Below, one piece after another: positions 49,960-58,326 of a DNA stretch of 64,000 nucleotides. A program made the translations under genes and the position numbers. The DNA lies in contig NZ_JABBYO010000004.1 of assembly GCF_012958305.1 (NCBI RefSeq), positions 434,001 through 498,000 of the forward strand, read 5' to 3'. The notes below the pieces were generated by a model. It saw only the letters and a program-made list of their open reading frames with translations, searched no databases and was not told the DNA's origin. The stretch's first letter is position 1, and every line of letters starts with the position of its first letter. Source of the DNA: Tautonia rosea (GTDB lineage: Bacteria > Planctomycetota > Planctomycetia > Isosphaerales > Isosphaeraceae).

Positions 49960-51141
49960 GTGTCCAGGACGGTCTTGATCGTCGGGGCCAGTGTCCGAGC
50001 CTTCGCCCACTCGGCGATCCGGGCCGGGTTCCAGCCTGTTGCCATCGACCTATTTGCCGACTGGGACCTCCGGAGTGCCTGCGAGGCCCATCAGGTCGAT
50101 CCCTCCACTTATCCCGCCGCCCTGGAAGGACTCTCGTCCACCTTGCCGAAGGCCCCCTGGTGCTATACCGGCGCCATCGAGAATCACCCCGACCTGATCG
50201 ATCGCATCGCCCGCGATCGGCCCCTTTGGGGCAATCCCGGCGAGATCGTGCGTCGGGTCCGCGACCCGTTCTCCCTGGCTACCGCCTTGCGCCACGCCTC
50301 GCTGCCCGCGATTGACGTGAGCCGCAACGCACGGGGCCTCCCGGCCGACGGCTCCTGGCTGGTTAAACGGGTCCGATCGGCCGGCGGAGCCCACATCCGG
50401 CCCTTCGACGGTCATGCTCCCGAACCAGTCGAAGGAATCGAGTACCTCCAGCGCCGCGTGATCGGCCCGAGCGGCTCGGCCGTCTTCGTCGGAACCTCGG
50501 CGGGATCGGCCCGCCTGATCGGCGTCACGCGGCAGTGGATTGGCCACGACGACGCCGCGTTCGGCTACCTCGGCAGTGTCGGGCCAGTCCGGGTGCCTCG
50601 GCAGGTCCGCGATCAACTGCGGCAAATCGGTGCGGTTCTGACCGGAGAATTTGGCCTTCGAGGTCTCTTCGGCGTCGATTTCGTCCTTCGCAACGGGCTC
50701 GCCTGGCCGGTCGAGGTGAACCCAAGGCCCACCGCGTCGGTCGAGGTGCTCGAATGGGCGACCGGCTGGTCTGCGATTCAGGACCATGCCGACGCGTTCG
50801 GGGCCGAGCTCTCGGCCGAGGGGCATGGGACTTGCTCCGTTCGGCCTCACACAAAGGTCGGGAAGCTCGTCGTGTTTGCCCCGTTGGAGGGCCGAGTGCC
50901 GGACGCGATCCGCTGGCGGGGGGGCAATCCCCGATCCGGTCGGCTGCCGAGGCTCGCGGATCTCCCCATGCCGGGGACCTCGTTCCAGACGGGGCAGCCG
51001 GTGCTGACGCTCCTGATCGCTGCGTCGTCGGCTGCCTCGTGTCGGACCCGATTGATCCGTCGCCTGATCCAGTGGCGGGCCCGCCTGCGATCCTGGGGTG
51101 AGGGATTCGAGCCGACTTCCACCGCGACGGAACTCGGTTGA
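49960..51141 (+). CDS. ATP-grasp family protein, likely linked to the H4MPT pathway
   Basis: A 393-residue protein starting at a GTG, in a divergent position 251 bases from fae. The N-terminus T-V-L-I-V-G-A-S-V-R-A-F-A-H-S-A opens a pre-ATP-grasp domain. The ATP-grasp fold is marked by W-L-V-K-R-V-R-S-A-G-G (ATP lysine and loop) and G-L-F-G-V-D-F-V-L-R with P-V-E-V-N-P-R-P-T-A-S (metal-binding E-x-N). ATP-grasp enzymes ligate acids to amines or thiols. ATP-grasp genes occur in H4MPT clusters of methylotrophs, so a role in making or modifying the pterin cofactor is likely by context; its substrate cannot be read from sequence. Confidence 0.85.
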   Translation: MSRTVLIVGASVRAFAHSAIRAGFQPVAIDLFADWDLRSACEAHQVDPSTYPAALEGLSSTLPKAPWCYTGAIENHPDLIDRIARDRPLWGNPGEIVRRVRDPFSLATALRHASLPAIDVSRNARGLPADGSWLVKRVRSAGGAHIRPFDGHAPEPVEGIEYLQRRVIGPSGSAVFVGTSAGSARLIGVTRQWIGHDDAAFGYLGSVGPVRVPRQVRDQLRQIGAVLTGEFGLRGLFGVDFVLRNGLAWPVEVNPRPTASVEVLEWATGWSAIQDHADAFGAELSAEGHGTCSVRPHTKVGKLVVFAPLEGRVPDAIRWRGGNPRSGRLPRLADLPMPGTSFQTGQPVLTLLIAASSAASCRTRLIRRLIQWRARLRSWGEGFEPTSTATELG

Positions 51142-51245
51142 CGATCGAGAACCAATGACCTCGTTAGTTCGTAGAACACAATACCTGATTGTTTGAAACG
51201 AACATCCTGGCAGATGCCAGTACGGCACTGAGGAGGAGTGGAGCC

Positions 51246-51938
51246 GTGATTTTCGATCCTGTTTACTTTTTGTTCCTTGCCCCGGCGATGCTCCTGGCCG
51301 CCTGGGCACAGATGCGCGTGAAGTCCGCCTATGCCGAGGGCTCGGAGATTCGCTCCTCCTCCGGCGTGACCGGCGCCCAGGCCGCGGCCGAGGTCATGCG
51401 CTCCGAGGGGTTGAACCGCATCGACATCGAGCCGGTCGACGGCTACCTGAGCGACCACTACGACCCCAGGCACAAGGTCCTTCGCCTTTCCCCCGGCGTC
51501 TACAGCGAGCGTTCCCTCGCCGCGCTCGGCATCGCCGCGCACGAGGCCGGCCACGCCCTGCAAGACGCCCAAGGCTACGGCCCCCTGGCGATCCGCAACC
51601 TCCTGGTTCCGGTGGCCGGGTTCGGCTCAAACTTCGCCTGGATCGTGATGATCGTCGGCTTCTTCATGGGCTCGATGAACATCATCATCGGCGGCATCGC
51701 CCTGTTCTCGGCCGTCGTCGTCTTCCAGCTCGTGAACCTGCCGGTCGAGTTCGACGCCAGTCGCCGCGCCCGCGAGCACTTGATGACCACCGGCCTGATC
51801 ACCGCCGCGGAAGAACCGGTCGTCGCCAAGGTCCTCAACGCCGCCGCCTGGACCTACGTGGCGGCCACCCTGTCGAGCATCCTTACCCTGCTCTACTTCC
51901 TCTTCCGCTCCGGCCTGCTCGGCGGCCGAAGCGAATAA
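51246..51938 (+). CDS. Membrane zinc metallopeptidase (YugP-like, neutral zinc metallopeptidase family)
   Basis: About 230 residues from a GTG at 51246 with a strong AGGAGGAGTGGAG upstream; an in-frame ATG at 51189 would add 19 residues before the first helix. One helix (V-Y-F-L-F-L-A-P-A-M-L-L-A) precedes a zinc site H-E-A-G-H near residue 100 after S-L-A-A-L-G-I-A-A, then two or three more membrane helices. E-F-D-A-S-R-R-A-R supplies the later Glu ligand. The family is of unknown physiological role, at the cytoplasmic membrane. A terminator hairpin follows. Confidence 0.92.
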   Translation: MIFDPVYFLFLAPAMLLAAWAQMRVKSAYAEGSEIRSSSGVTGAQAAAEVMRSEGLNRIDIEPVDGYLSDHYDPRHKVLRLSPGVYSERSLAALGIAAHEAGHALQDAQGYGPLAIRNLLVPVAGFGSNFAWIVMIVGFFMGSMNIIIGGIALFSAVVVFQLVNLPVEFDASRRAREHLMTTGLITAAEEPVVAKVLNAAAWTYVAATLSSILTLLYFLFRSGLLGGRSE

Positions 51939-51969
51939 CCGACCGGCTTCGACGCCCTTCAAAATCCAC

Positions 51970-52003
51970 ACGGCCCAGCCATCCCCTCGGATGACTGGGC
52001 CGT
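51970..52003. terminator. Terminator hairpin, convergent genes
   Basis: ACGGCCCAG x CATCC (51970-51984) pairs with its complement to 52003 around a 4-base loop, a 14-pair stem with one mismatch. It lies between the peptidase stop (51938) and the membrane protein stop (52154), so it can serve both strands. The T-tails are weak. Confidence 0.7.
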
Positions 52004-52153
52004 GTTCGTGATTGAGAGCGATTGCCGCCTGGGTGGCAAACTTGTATGCGAAGAATTGTCCGGACCATTCCCGAACCCGATGGTTCTGAACAGTCCCCTC
52101 GTTCATGCATCCAGCTCTCGATCCCACATCATGGAGGAGTTCGGAACGTCCTC

Positions 52154-52636
52154 TCACAAGACCCCATCTCGCTTCGGCTCGGGGCCTTTGACCTCACCCC
52201 GCGACGAGATGATCCATGAGGAATAGAGCATCGCCAGCGCCGCCGAGTAGAAGGCCATCCAGTGTCCCGAGAACATCCGGAATACCGCCGGGGGCATGTC
52301 CCCTCCGGCCGGTTGCTTCCCGGCAGGGGCCATCACCCCGAAGTTCAGCATGAAGTTCACGAACGCGTAGACGAAGAACGCCGAGGTCTTCCACCGCATC
52401 CAGCGTGGGCATCCCCGCAGGGCGACTCGCCAGGCATCCTCCCGCCTGGCCCCCCGGACCATCTGCCCCGAGGCGAGCAAGGCGGGCAACCAGACGACGA
52501 AGATACCCAGGTGCAGCCCCCAGGTCGCCATGCCGAGCGGCTGTGGCTCGCCCAGCCAGGCGCAGCCGTGGGCAACGAGGCTCAGCACGAGCCCAACGGC
52601 GGCCAGGGCAAGAAACGGCACGATGAGCACGGCCAT
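52154..52636 (-). CDS. Four-helix membrane protein paired with the cytochrome gene
   Basis: A 160-residue protein with four membrane helices (about 1-22, 36-58, 85-105 and 122-142) and a basic loop (R-G-A-R-R-E-D-A-W-R) between the second and third. It lies six bases behind the beta-propeller/cytochrome gene, so it is translated from the same message and could be its membrane partner. No haem- or quinone-binding motif is visible beyond scattered His (H-G-C-A-W, H-L-G, G-H-W-M). The function is unknown. Confidence 0.75.
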   Translation of the reverse strand: MAVLIVPFLALAAVGLVLSLVAHGCAWLGEPQPLGMATWGLHLGIFVVWLPALLASGQMVRGARREDAWRVALRGCPRWMRWKTSAFFVYAFVNFMLNFGVMAPAGKQPAGGDMPPAVFRMFSGHWMAFYSAALAMLYSSWIISSRGEVKGPEPKRDGVL

Positions 52637-52642
52637 GAGCGA

Positions 52643-54508
52643 TCAGAGCGTCTTCAGATACTCGATCAGGTCCAACGTCTCCTGCTCGGTCAACTCGCCG
52701 AGGCCGGTGACGAAGTCCGGCGCGTGGTCGCCGGTCAGGGCGTCGCGGAGGGTTCGGGCGCGGCCGTCATGCAGGTACGGGTCGTTGTCGTAGGTGCCGC
52801 GGAGCGACGGCGGGTTATACCCCTTGTACACGTCTCGGGGCTCCTCAAGACCGACCATATGGATCTCGCCGTCGGTGAAATTCGGGCCGGAGTGACAGGT
52901 GTTGCAGGCAGCCTTGGCCGATCGGAAGACCTCTCGACCACGCTCGGCTGCTTCCGAGATCTCACCGTTCGGCCCGACATACGGGTTGCGAGGGTGTTCC
53001 AGCGTCTTGAGATAGCTGATGAGGGCCTGCACCTCCTCGTTGGTGGGAGCTTCCCCCTGCATGCTCTTGGTGAACGACTCGATCATCGCCTCCTCAAAGC
53101 TCGCTTGCCAGCCGTGCCAGGTCCAGGGGCCAGTCTGGTAGGCACCTCGAAGCGTAGGCACGTCTTTCTGGCTGCGGGTCGATCGCAGGTTCGAGAAGTC
53201 GTGCCAGCCGTCGTTCATCGTGTCGAAGCGTTCGCCGTTGTGGTGCCCGTCGCTGTGGCAGGTGTTGCAGCTATACCACTGGTTATGCGACCGAACGGCG
53301 TCGTGAAAGAGGATCTCCCCCTGGCGGACGATCGACAGCTCCTCGGGGCCTCCCAGGTCGATCGACCGGACCAGCTCCCCCGCGTCGGCGTCGATCACCT
53401 GAACCGAGTCGCCCAGGTAGTTCGCGACATACAGCGTCTTGCCATCCGGGGCGAAGGCCAGCTCAGTCGGCCGGCCTCCAGTGGCGACGCGTCGGAAGCG
53501 GCCGTCCCCTCCCAGCAAGGAGAAGTGAATCAGGTCGCGCGAGCCCCCAGTGCGCCACGGTAGCCGTTGCAGGTCGGTTCGGAGCAGAAGGACCTCATGC
53601 GATCCTCCGGCCGAGATGGCAATGTACTTGCCGTCGCCACTGATGGCCAACCCGTGCACGTCGCCAACGGCATCCCCCTGCGGGTCGAGCGACTGGGTCG
53701 CGTAGTCCTCGGGAGAGCCGTTCAGCGGCACCCGCGTCAGGCGCTGGCCGAGCACCCAGCCCAGGTCAATGTTGCGGTCGGTCGTCGCCATGCCTCGGTT
53801 TTCCATGTTGGCGACGTAGCCGAACTCTCCCGAGGGGTCGATCACCACCTGCCGAAGGTTCGACCCCCGGATCGGATAGGTCCGCTCGACATTCAGATCG
53901 GCCGTGCGGATCAAGGTCAGGTCGGCCGATCGCGTGTTGCCAACGAGCAATCGCTCACCGTCGGGACTCAGGGCCAGTCCTCTCGGCTCCCGACCCACAT
54001 CGACCCTCCCGGTGATCTCCAGCCGGTCGAGATCCACCCGCACGACCTCATTCGCCACGCCAACGGCCACGTAGGCCGTCGTGCCGTCCTTGGCAATCAC
54101 CACCCCTCGGGGCTCAGGTCCGACCTCGATCCGGCCGGTCACTTCCAAAGAGTCGTCACCCACCTGAAGCACGGCCAGATCGTAGCCGTACCAGTGGGCG
54201 ACCACTCCCCGACGGCCGTCTGGCGCAAAGGCCACGCCGGCCGGTTTCGCTCCGGTCGTAAGCTCGGCCAGGACCGAGCCCGATTCCGTATCGACCAGGG
54301 AGACCGAGTCGGCCGTCTGATTGGCCGTGAGCAGTCGGGAGCCGTCGGCCGAGAGGGCCAGGGCGATCGGTGACCGGTGGGGCTCGGCCGGGACAGGGTT
54401 CGTCTCATCGCCAATCGTGGGTTGAGACGAGGTCGCCATCAGGGTCGCGAGGCCCAGCACCAGGGCGATCGGAGCCGGGGCCATTCGGGCAATCGGGTGA
54501 TGCGTCAC
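52643..54508 (-). CDS. Secreted YVTN beta-propeller fused to a di-haem cytochrome c peroxidase-like domain
   Basis: A 621-residue protein with a signal peptide (P-I-A-L-V-L-G-L-A-T-L-M). Residues 45-385 are YVTN-type propeller repeats, each with S-x-D-G-x-x-L-L-V/A-N or V-G-x-E-P-R-G cores. The C-terminal part (about 400-621) has two haem c motifs, C-N-T-C-H-S-D-G and C-N-T-C-H-S-G-P, in the layout of the CcpA/MauG family, with P-S-L-R-G-T-Y and Y-L-H-D-G-R after the second. It should be a periplasmic electron-transfer protein or peroxidase with a propeller for protein or ligand binding. The same cytochrome and propeller types are found together in several planctomycete proteins. Confidence 0.9.
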   Translation of the reverse strand: MTHHPIARMAPAPIALVLGLATLMATSSQPTIGDETNPVPAEPHRSPIALALSADGSRLLTANQTADSVSLVDTESGSVLAELTTGAKPAGVAFAPDGRRGVVAHWYGYDLAVLQVGDDSLEVTGRIEVGPEPRGVVIAKDGTTAYVAVGVANEVVRVDLDRLEITGRVDVGREPRGLALSPDGERLLVGNTRSADLTLIRTADLNVERTYPIRGSNLRQVVIDPSGEFGYVANMENRGMATTDRNIDLGWVLGQRLTRVPLNGSPEDYATQSLDPQGDAVGDVHGLAISGDGKYIAISAGGSHEVLLLRTDLQRLPWRTGGSRDLIHFSLLGGDGRFRRVATGGRPTELAFAPDGKTLYVANYLGDSVQVIDADAGELVRSIDLGGPEELSIVRQGEILFHDAVRSHNQWYSCNTCHSDGHHNGERFDTMNDGWHDFSNLRSTRSQKDVPTLRGAYQTGPWTWHGWQASFEEAMIESFTKSMQGEAPTNEEVQALISYLKTLEHPRNPYVGPNGEISEAAERGREVFRSAKAACNTCHSGPNFTDGEIHMVGLEEPRDVYKGYNPPSLRGTYDNDPYLHDGRARTLRDALTGDHAPDFVTGLGELTEQETLDLIEYLKTL

Positions 54509-54715
54509 AGCTTACGCTCCTCCGGAAGACAAAGGCGGGCAGCGATCGGCGAGACGGCCGGCGGGGAGACCGGCCTCGGGCGGAGTTTGTGCGCACGATG
54601 GCACAATGGTCCAAGCATACGCACCGACCCTGGACCTCGACAAGCGCGACCGCCCCGGCTCGGCGTGGCGACTTCGCCATCGCCACGCCGCCCGTCTTCC
54701 TCGAAGAGGCGTCAA

Positions 54716-55045
54716 TCAGTCGTCGGTCGGGTCGATTGGTTCCTTGATCGACCGCAGAAAGAACTCTGCCTTCTTCTTCACCTTGAGCTGTGCCGCGTGG
54801 GCCTCGGCGTCGGCTTTCTGGGCGTACGGAAAGGTGGCGACGGGTCGGCCGCCGATGTCGCAGACCGCCCAGACCACCCGCATTCGGGGCTGGGCCAGTG
54901 GTTTCCGTCGGCTGGTCTCCTCCGGCTTGGGTCGCTTCGGCGTGGCCGGAGCACGGGCGGCGGCCTCGCGGTCGCGGGCCTCGACCGCCTCGACCTCGGC
55001 GCGGAGGTCGCGAAGCGATCGGCCTCGGGCAGGGCGTCTTGCCAT
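54716..55045 (-). CDS. Small charged protein, unknown function
   Basis: About 109 residues from the ATG at 55045. The first 50 are rich in Arg, Ala and Glu (R-R-P-A-R-G-R-S-L-R-D-L), and the rest forms a compact beta-alpha unit (R-V-V-W-A-V-C-D-I-G-G-R-P-V-A-T-F-P-Y-A-Q-K-A-D-A-E-A-H-A). It ends with P-I-D-P-T-D-D. The layout fits a small soluble protein, possibly nucleic-acid-binding because of the basic N-terminus. I do not recognise a family. An upstream in-frame start would overlap the acetyltransferase 3' end. Confidence 0.65.
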   Translation of the reverse strand: MARRPARGRSLRDLRAEVEAVEARDREAAARAPATPKRPKPEETSRRKPLAQPRMRVVWAVCDIGGRPVATFPYAQKADAEAHAAQLKVKKKAEFFLRSIKEPIDPTDD

Positions 55046-55130
55046 GATCGTCGGGTCCTTCGGGGGGGCTCGGAGCAGATGAGGGGGAGCGAACGCACTC
55101 ACGGAGACCGGCCTTGGCGGGTCGATCCGT

Positions 55131-56093
55131 TCAGGAGCGTCCCAGCCGATACAGAATCGCCTCATCGACCGGCTCGAACCCGAGCGACTGGTAGAGCGCA
55201 ATGGCTGCGGTGTTGGGGGCTCGGGTCTGGACGGCGATCGCGTGAATGCCTCTCTGGATATGGTAGCGAATCACCTCGCGAATCAAGTATTTTCCCAACC
55301 CCTGCCGTCGCGATTCGTCTGCGACCTTCACATCAATCAATCCCGCGCGGAGTCGCCCGTCGATCCGCTCGAACCCGGCCATGTCCCACGTCGTCGCCGT
55401 CGCGGCGACCCGCCCGGCCGTATCCTCCAGCTGAAACCGGATCGCATAGGTCGATCCCAGCGCCAGCGCGTCCCACCACGGTCCGAACGGTGCGTCTTCC
55501 TCAATCGTCAGTTGAAAGCGTCGGCGCAGAAGAACCGACTTCGGATCGAATCCCGGCTCGGCACTCCCGGCAAGGTCCCGTTCCAACAGGATCGAGCGTG
55601 CGACCTCGTCAAATCCGGATGCTCGAACCGCCCGGTGAAACGCGTCATGCTTGAGGAGAATCCCAGCAAACTCACTGCCCCCGTAAATCCCCCAGTAAAA
55701 CGGGTTGAGCGGATACTGCCCCCCGGCATAAATGACCTTGGCCCCTTCCTCCCTCAGCCTCGCGCTGGCCTGGTCGATCAGATCCGAGCCAACCGCTTCC
55801 CCTGCCTCGGGAGCAAGCGCGAGCATGGCGATCGTCCCCATCGAACGGTCGAGCCGATGCGATGGTCCAGCCGCCTCGATCGGACCGAATCCCCCATGCA
55901 CGAACGCGACCAGCTCGTCCTCCTCCTCGGCGACGATCAGGTCGGCCAGCGTGAATCCCAGGTGGTTGAAGCTGGCTTCGGTCAGTTCCCGAGGCTTCAA
56001 GGGACGGGCCACACCGTACGAGGGCGTTCCCTCATTCCAGAGCCGGACCAACGCCGGGATGTCATCATTGCGGGCAGTACGGAAGGTGGTCAC
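55131..56093 (-). CDS. Protein with two GNAT acetyltransferase domains
   Basis: A 320-residue protein with two GNAT-type halves. The N-terminal half (1-150) has the strand-helix start F-R-T-A-R-N-D-D-I-P-A-L-V-R-L-W-N but a weak acetyl-CoA loop (A-P-E-A-G-E-A-V-G), so it may be degenerate. The C-terminal half (about 160-320) has a clear V-A-D-E-S-R-R-Q-G-L-G-K-Y-L-I-R-E-V and N-T-A-A-I-A-L-Y-Q-S-L-G-F. One active site is therefore likely. The substrate is unknown. It lies 56 bases behind the Rieske gene on the same strand. Confidence 0.85.
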   Translation of the reverse strand: MTTFRTARNDDIPALVRLWNEGTPSYGVARPLKPRELTEASFNHLGFTLADLIVAEEEDELVAFVHGGFGPIEAAGPSHRLDRSMGTIAMLALAPEAGEAVGSDLIDQASARLREEGAKVIYAGGQYPLNPFYWGIYGGSEFAGILLKHDAFHRAVRASGFDEVARSILLERDLAGSAEPGFDPKSVLLRRRFQLTIEEDAPFGPWWDALALGSTYAIRFQLEDTAGRVAATATTWDMAGFERIDGRLRAGLIDVKVADESRRQGLGKYLIREVIRYHIQRGIHAIAVQTRAPNTAAIALYQSLGFEPVDEAILYRLGRS

Positions 56094-56149
56094 GAGACGG
56101 TCCCGGCGGCTTCGATCACGAGGACTCAGGAAACTCAGGAATTCCGACG

Positions 56150-56458
56150 TCAGGTCACGGCAACCTGGATGGCTTCACCTTCGATGCGAACCTCGAACAC
56201 CGGGATCCGGATCGAGTTGAAGGTCGTGCTGCGGCCGTCCCTGAGGTTAAACTGCCACCCGTGCCAGGGACAGGTCACCACCCCTCCCCGGCAAACCCCA
56301 TCGGCCAGTGGGCCTCCCTGGTGCGGGCAGATCCCATCGACGGCGACAATCGCTCCATCGAGATTGAACAACGCAACGATTTTCCCTTCGTATTCGACTT
56401 CCTTCGACGATCCCGGCGGCAGGTCCTCCAGACGGGCCAGGGTGACAAACTCGGGCAT
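56150..56458 (-). CDS. Rieske [2Fe-2S] domain protein (small, NirD-like)
   Basis: A 102-residue protein from the ATG at 56458. The Rieske cluster ligands are complete: C-P-H-Q-G-G (first C and H) and C-P-W-H-G-W (second C and H), with the loop between of the usual length for nitrite-reductase small-subunit or ferredoxin members. There is no membrane helix, so it is a soluble electron carrier. It is divergent from the carotenoid-type flavoenzyme at 56702, 243 bases away, and is followed by the double-GNAT gene. Its redox partner cannot be named from sequence. Confidence 0.93.
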   Translation of the reverse strand: MPEFVTLARLEDLPPGSSKEVEYEGKIVALFNLDGAIVAVDGICPHQGGPLADGVCRGGVVTCPWHGWQFNLRDGRSTTFNSIRIPVFEVRIEGEAIQVAVT

Positions 56459-56701
56459 CAGACTCCGTACTCCCTCCGGCTTGGCACGATCGGGAACCGT
56501 GATGCTGGGGTCGTCGCAAACGATTTGCTCAACCGCTCGGGATCCGTTCCCCCGAATAGACCGCTCTGGGTCCAATCCTGTCAATCTCCCCGTCCATCAT
56601 CTTCGATGGTTCGCCGCCTGCCTACACTCAATCCGGGTCAAGATCGCCCAAAAAAATCATGGGAGGCGATCGGCTTCGGCGGTTCTCCGATCGGAGGGGC
56701 A

Positions 56702-58273
56702 ATGGACGATCTCATCGTCATCGGCTCGGGATGGGGAGGCTTGGCAACCGCGGCGCTTGCTCGCGCACAGGGCTTGCGGGTCAGCCTGCTTGAAGCCCAT
56801 ACGAAGCTCGGCGGCTGCGCCGGCTGGTTCGATCGCGGTCCGTACACTTTCGACGCCGGAGCCACCGCTCTGATGGGCCTCGGGCCTGATGAGCCGGTCG
56901 GCGGCCTCCTCCGTGCCATCGGCCTTGACTTCGAGGGAGCCCGCACGCCTAGCTACCGCGTCTGCCTGCCCGACCGGACGCTCGACATCGTGCCGGACTC
57001 TTCCCAGTTCGAGCAGAACGTCCGCGCCGCCTTTCCCGGACTCGACCGCGCCCGGACCCGCTTCTGGAGGCTCCAGGAGGCCGTCGGCTCGACCCTCTTT
57101 GCCTGTGCCAACCATATCCCGAGGCTCCCGGCCCGGTCGCTCGGCGATCTCGTGCACGACCTCCGTGTCCTCGGCCCCCGCGGCCTCCTCGCGGCGAGCA
57201 CCTGGCCCCTGAGCGTCCTCGACGTGATGCGCGTGCTCGGGCTCGCTCACGATCGCCCCTTCCGAGCCCTTGTGGCGATGCTCCTGCAGGACACCGCGCA
57301 GGCCGGGCCGGAAACCGTCCCCTTCGCCAACGCCTCAGCCTGTTTGCAGGCCTACCGGATGGGCATGAGCCGCCCAGTTGGCGGTATGAAGGGGCTGGCC
57401 GAGGGAATCGGCGAGCGCTTCGAGGCGATGGGAGGCACCCTCCGCCGGGCCACGCTCGTCGATCGCGTCCAGCCCGACGGCCACGGCGGCTTCGAGGTCA
57501 TCACTCGACGCCGCCAGCGCCTCGCCGCCCGTCAGGTCGCCTTCAACCTGCCGATCGACCTGGCCGCTCGCTTGCTCGGCCGCGACCTGGAGGGGATGCT
57601 TGCTCGTCGCGAGGTGCAAACCCGGGCCGCCTGGAGCGCCTTCACGGCCTACCTGGCAATCCGTCGCGAGGCCGTCCCCGACGACGGCCCCCTGTTCTAT
57701 CAGGTCCTCCGCGACCACCTTGCACCGATCCACGACGGCAACAACGTCCTCGTCTCCCTCTCCCCTCCTGGAGACCCCGCCTACGGCCCCCCCGACGTCC
57801 GCATCGCCACCCTCTCGACCCACACCCGCCCCAGCGACTGGGACGGCCTCTCGGCCGACGACCATGTCGTCAACAAAGCGGACTATTCCCGCCGCATGAT
57901 CGCCGCACTCGGCCAGGCCCTCCCCAATGCTCCCGATTCCCTCGTCCATGCCGAGTTCGGCACCCCTCGCAGCTTCTCCCGATACACGAGGAGGACCCGA
58001 GGAGCGGTCGGCGGGCCTCCCGTCTCCCGGCGCAACAGTAATTTCCTGGCCGTTGGCTCCGACGTGCTCGGCCCCGGCCTCTGGGTCGTCGGCGACTCGG
58101 TCTTTCCCGGGCAGGGGACGATGGCCGTGGTGCTCTCGGGAATTCGTGTTGTCGAGCGCATCACCGGTCGAAGCTGGGAATCAATGCGATCGGCCCCTCC
58201 CGCGATCTCCGAGGAGCAATCCTGGGATCGCTCGCTTCCGAATTCCCAGGAACGGGTTCACTTGCTAAAGTGA
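56702..58273 (+). CDS. Carotenoid desaturase/isomerase-type FAD oxidoreductase (CrtI/CrtD/CrtISO family)
   Basis: A 523-residue protein from the ATG at 56702 with GGAGG a few bases upstream. The dinucleotide fold starts at once (V-I-G-S-G-W-G-G-L-A-T-A-A-L), with the following E-A-H-T-K-L-G-G-C-A-G-W. The C-terminal FAD signature is V-G-D-S-V-F-P-G-Q-G-T-M-A-V-V-L-S-G. The middle has the long S-L-S-P-P-G-D-P-A stretch of the group. It is likely to desaturate, isomerise or saturate a C30/C40 isoprenoid chain. No other carotenoid genes are near. Its stop overlaps a GTG/ATG of the downstream deacetylase. Confidence 0.88.
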   Translation: MDDLIVIGSGWGGLATAALARAQGLRVSLLEAHTKLGGCAGWFDRGPYTFDAGATALMGLGPDEPVGGLLRAIGLDFEGARTPSYRVCLPDRTLDIVPDSSQFEQNVRAAFPGLDRARTRFWRLQEAVGSTLFACANHIPRLPARSLGDLVHDLRVLGPRGLLAASTWPLSVLDVMRVLGLAHDRPFRALVAMLLQDTAQAGPETVPFANASACLQAYRMGMSRPVGGMKGLAEGIGERFEAMGGTLRRATLVDRVQPDGHGGFEVITRRRQRLAARQVAFNLPIDLAARLLGRDLEGMLARREVQTRAAWSAFTAYLAIRREAVPDDGPLFYQVLRDHLAPIHDGNNVLVSLSPPGDPAYGPPDVRIATLSTHTRPSDWDGLSADDHVVNKADYSRRMIAALGQALPNAPDSLVHAEFGTPRSFSRYTRRTRGAVGGPPVSRRNSNFLAVGSDVLGPGLWVVGDSVFPGQGTMAVVLSGIRVVERITGRSWESMRSAPPAISEEQSWDRSLPNSQERVHLLK

Positions 58274-58326
58274 TGCCCCCTTCGTACGGGCCGATCGACC
58301 CTCTCCTCACCTCTCGTGACCAGACG

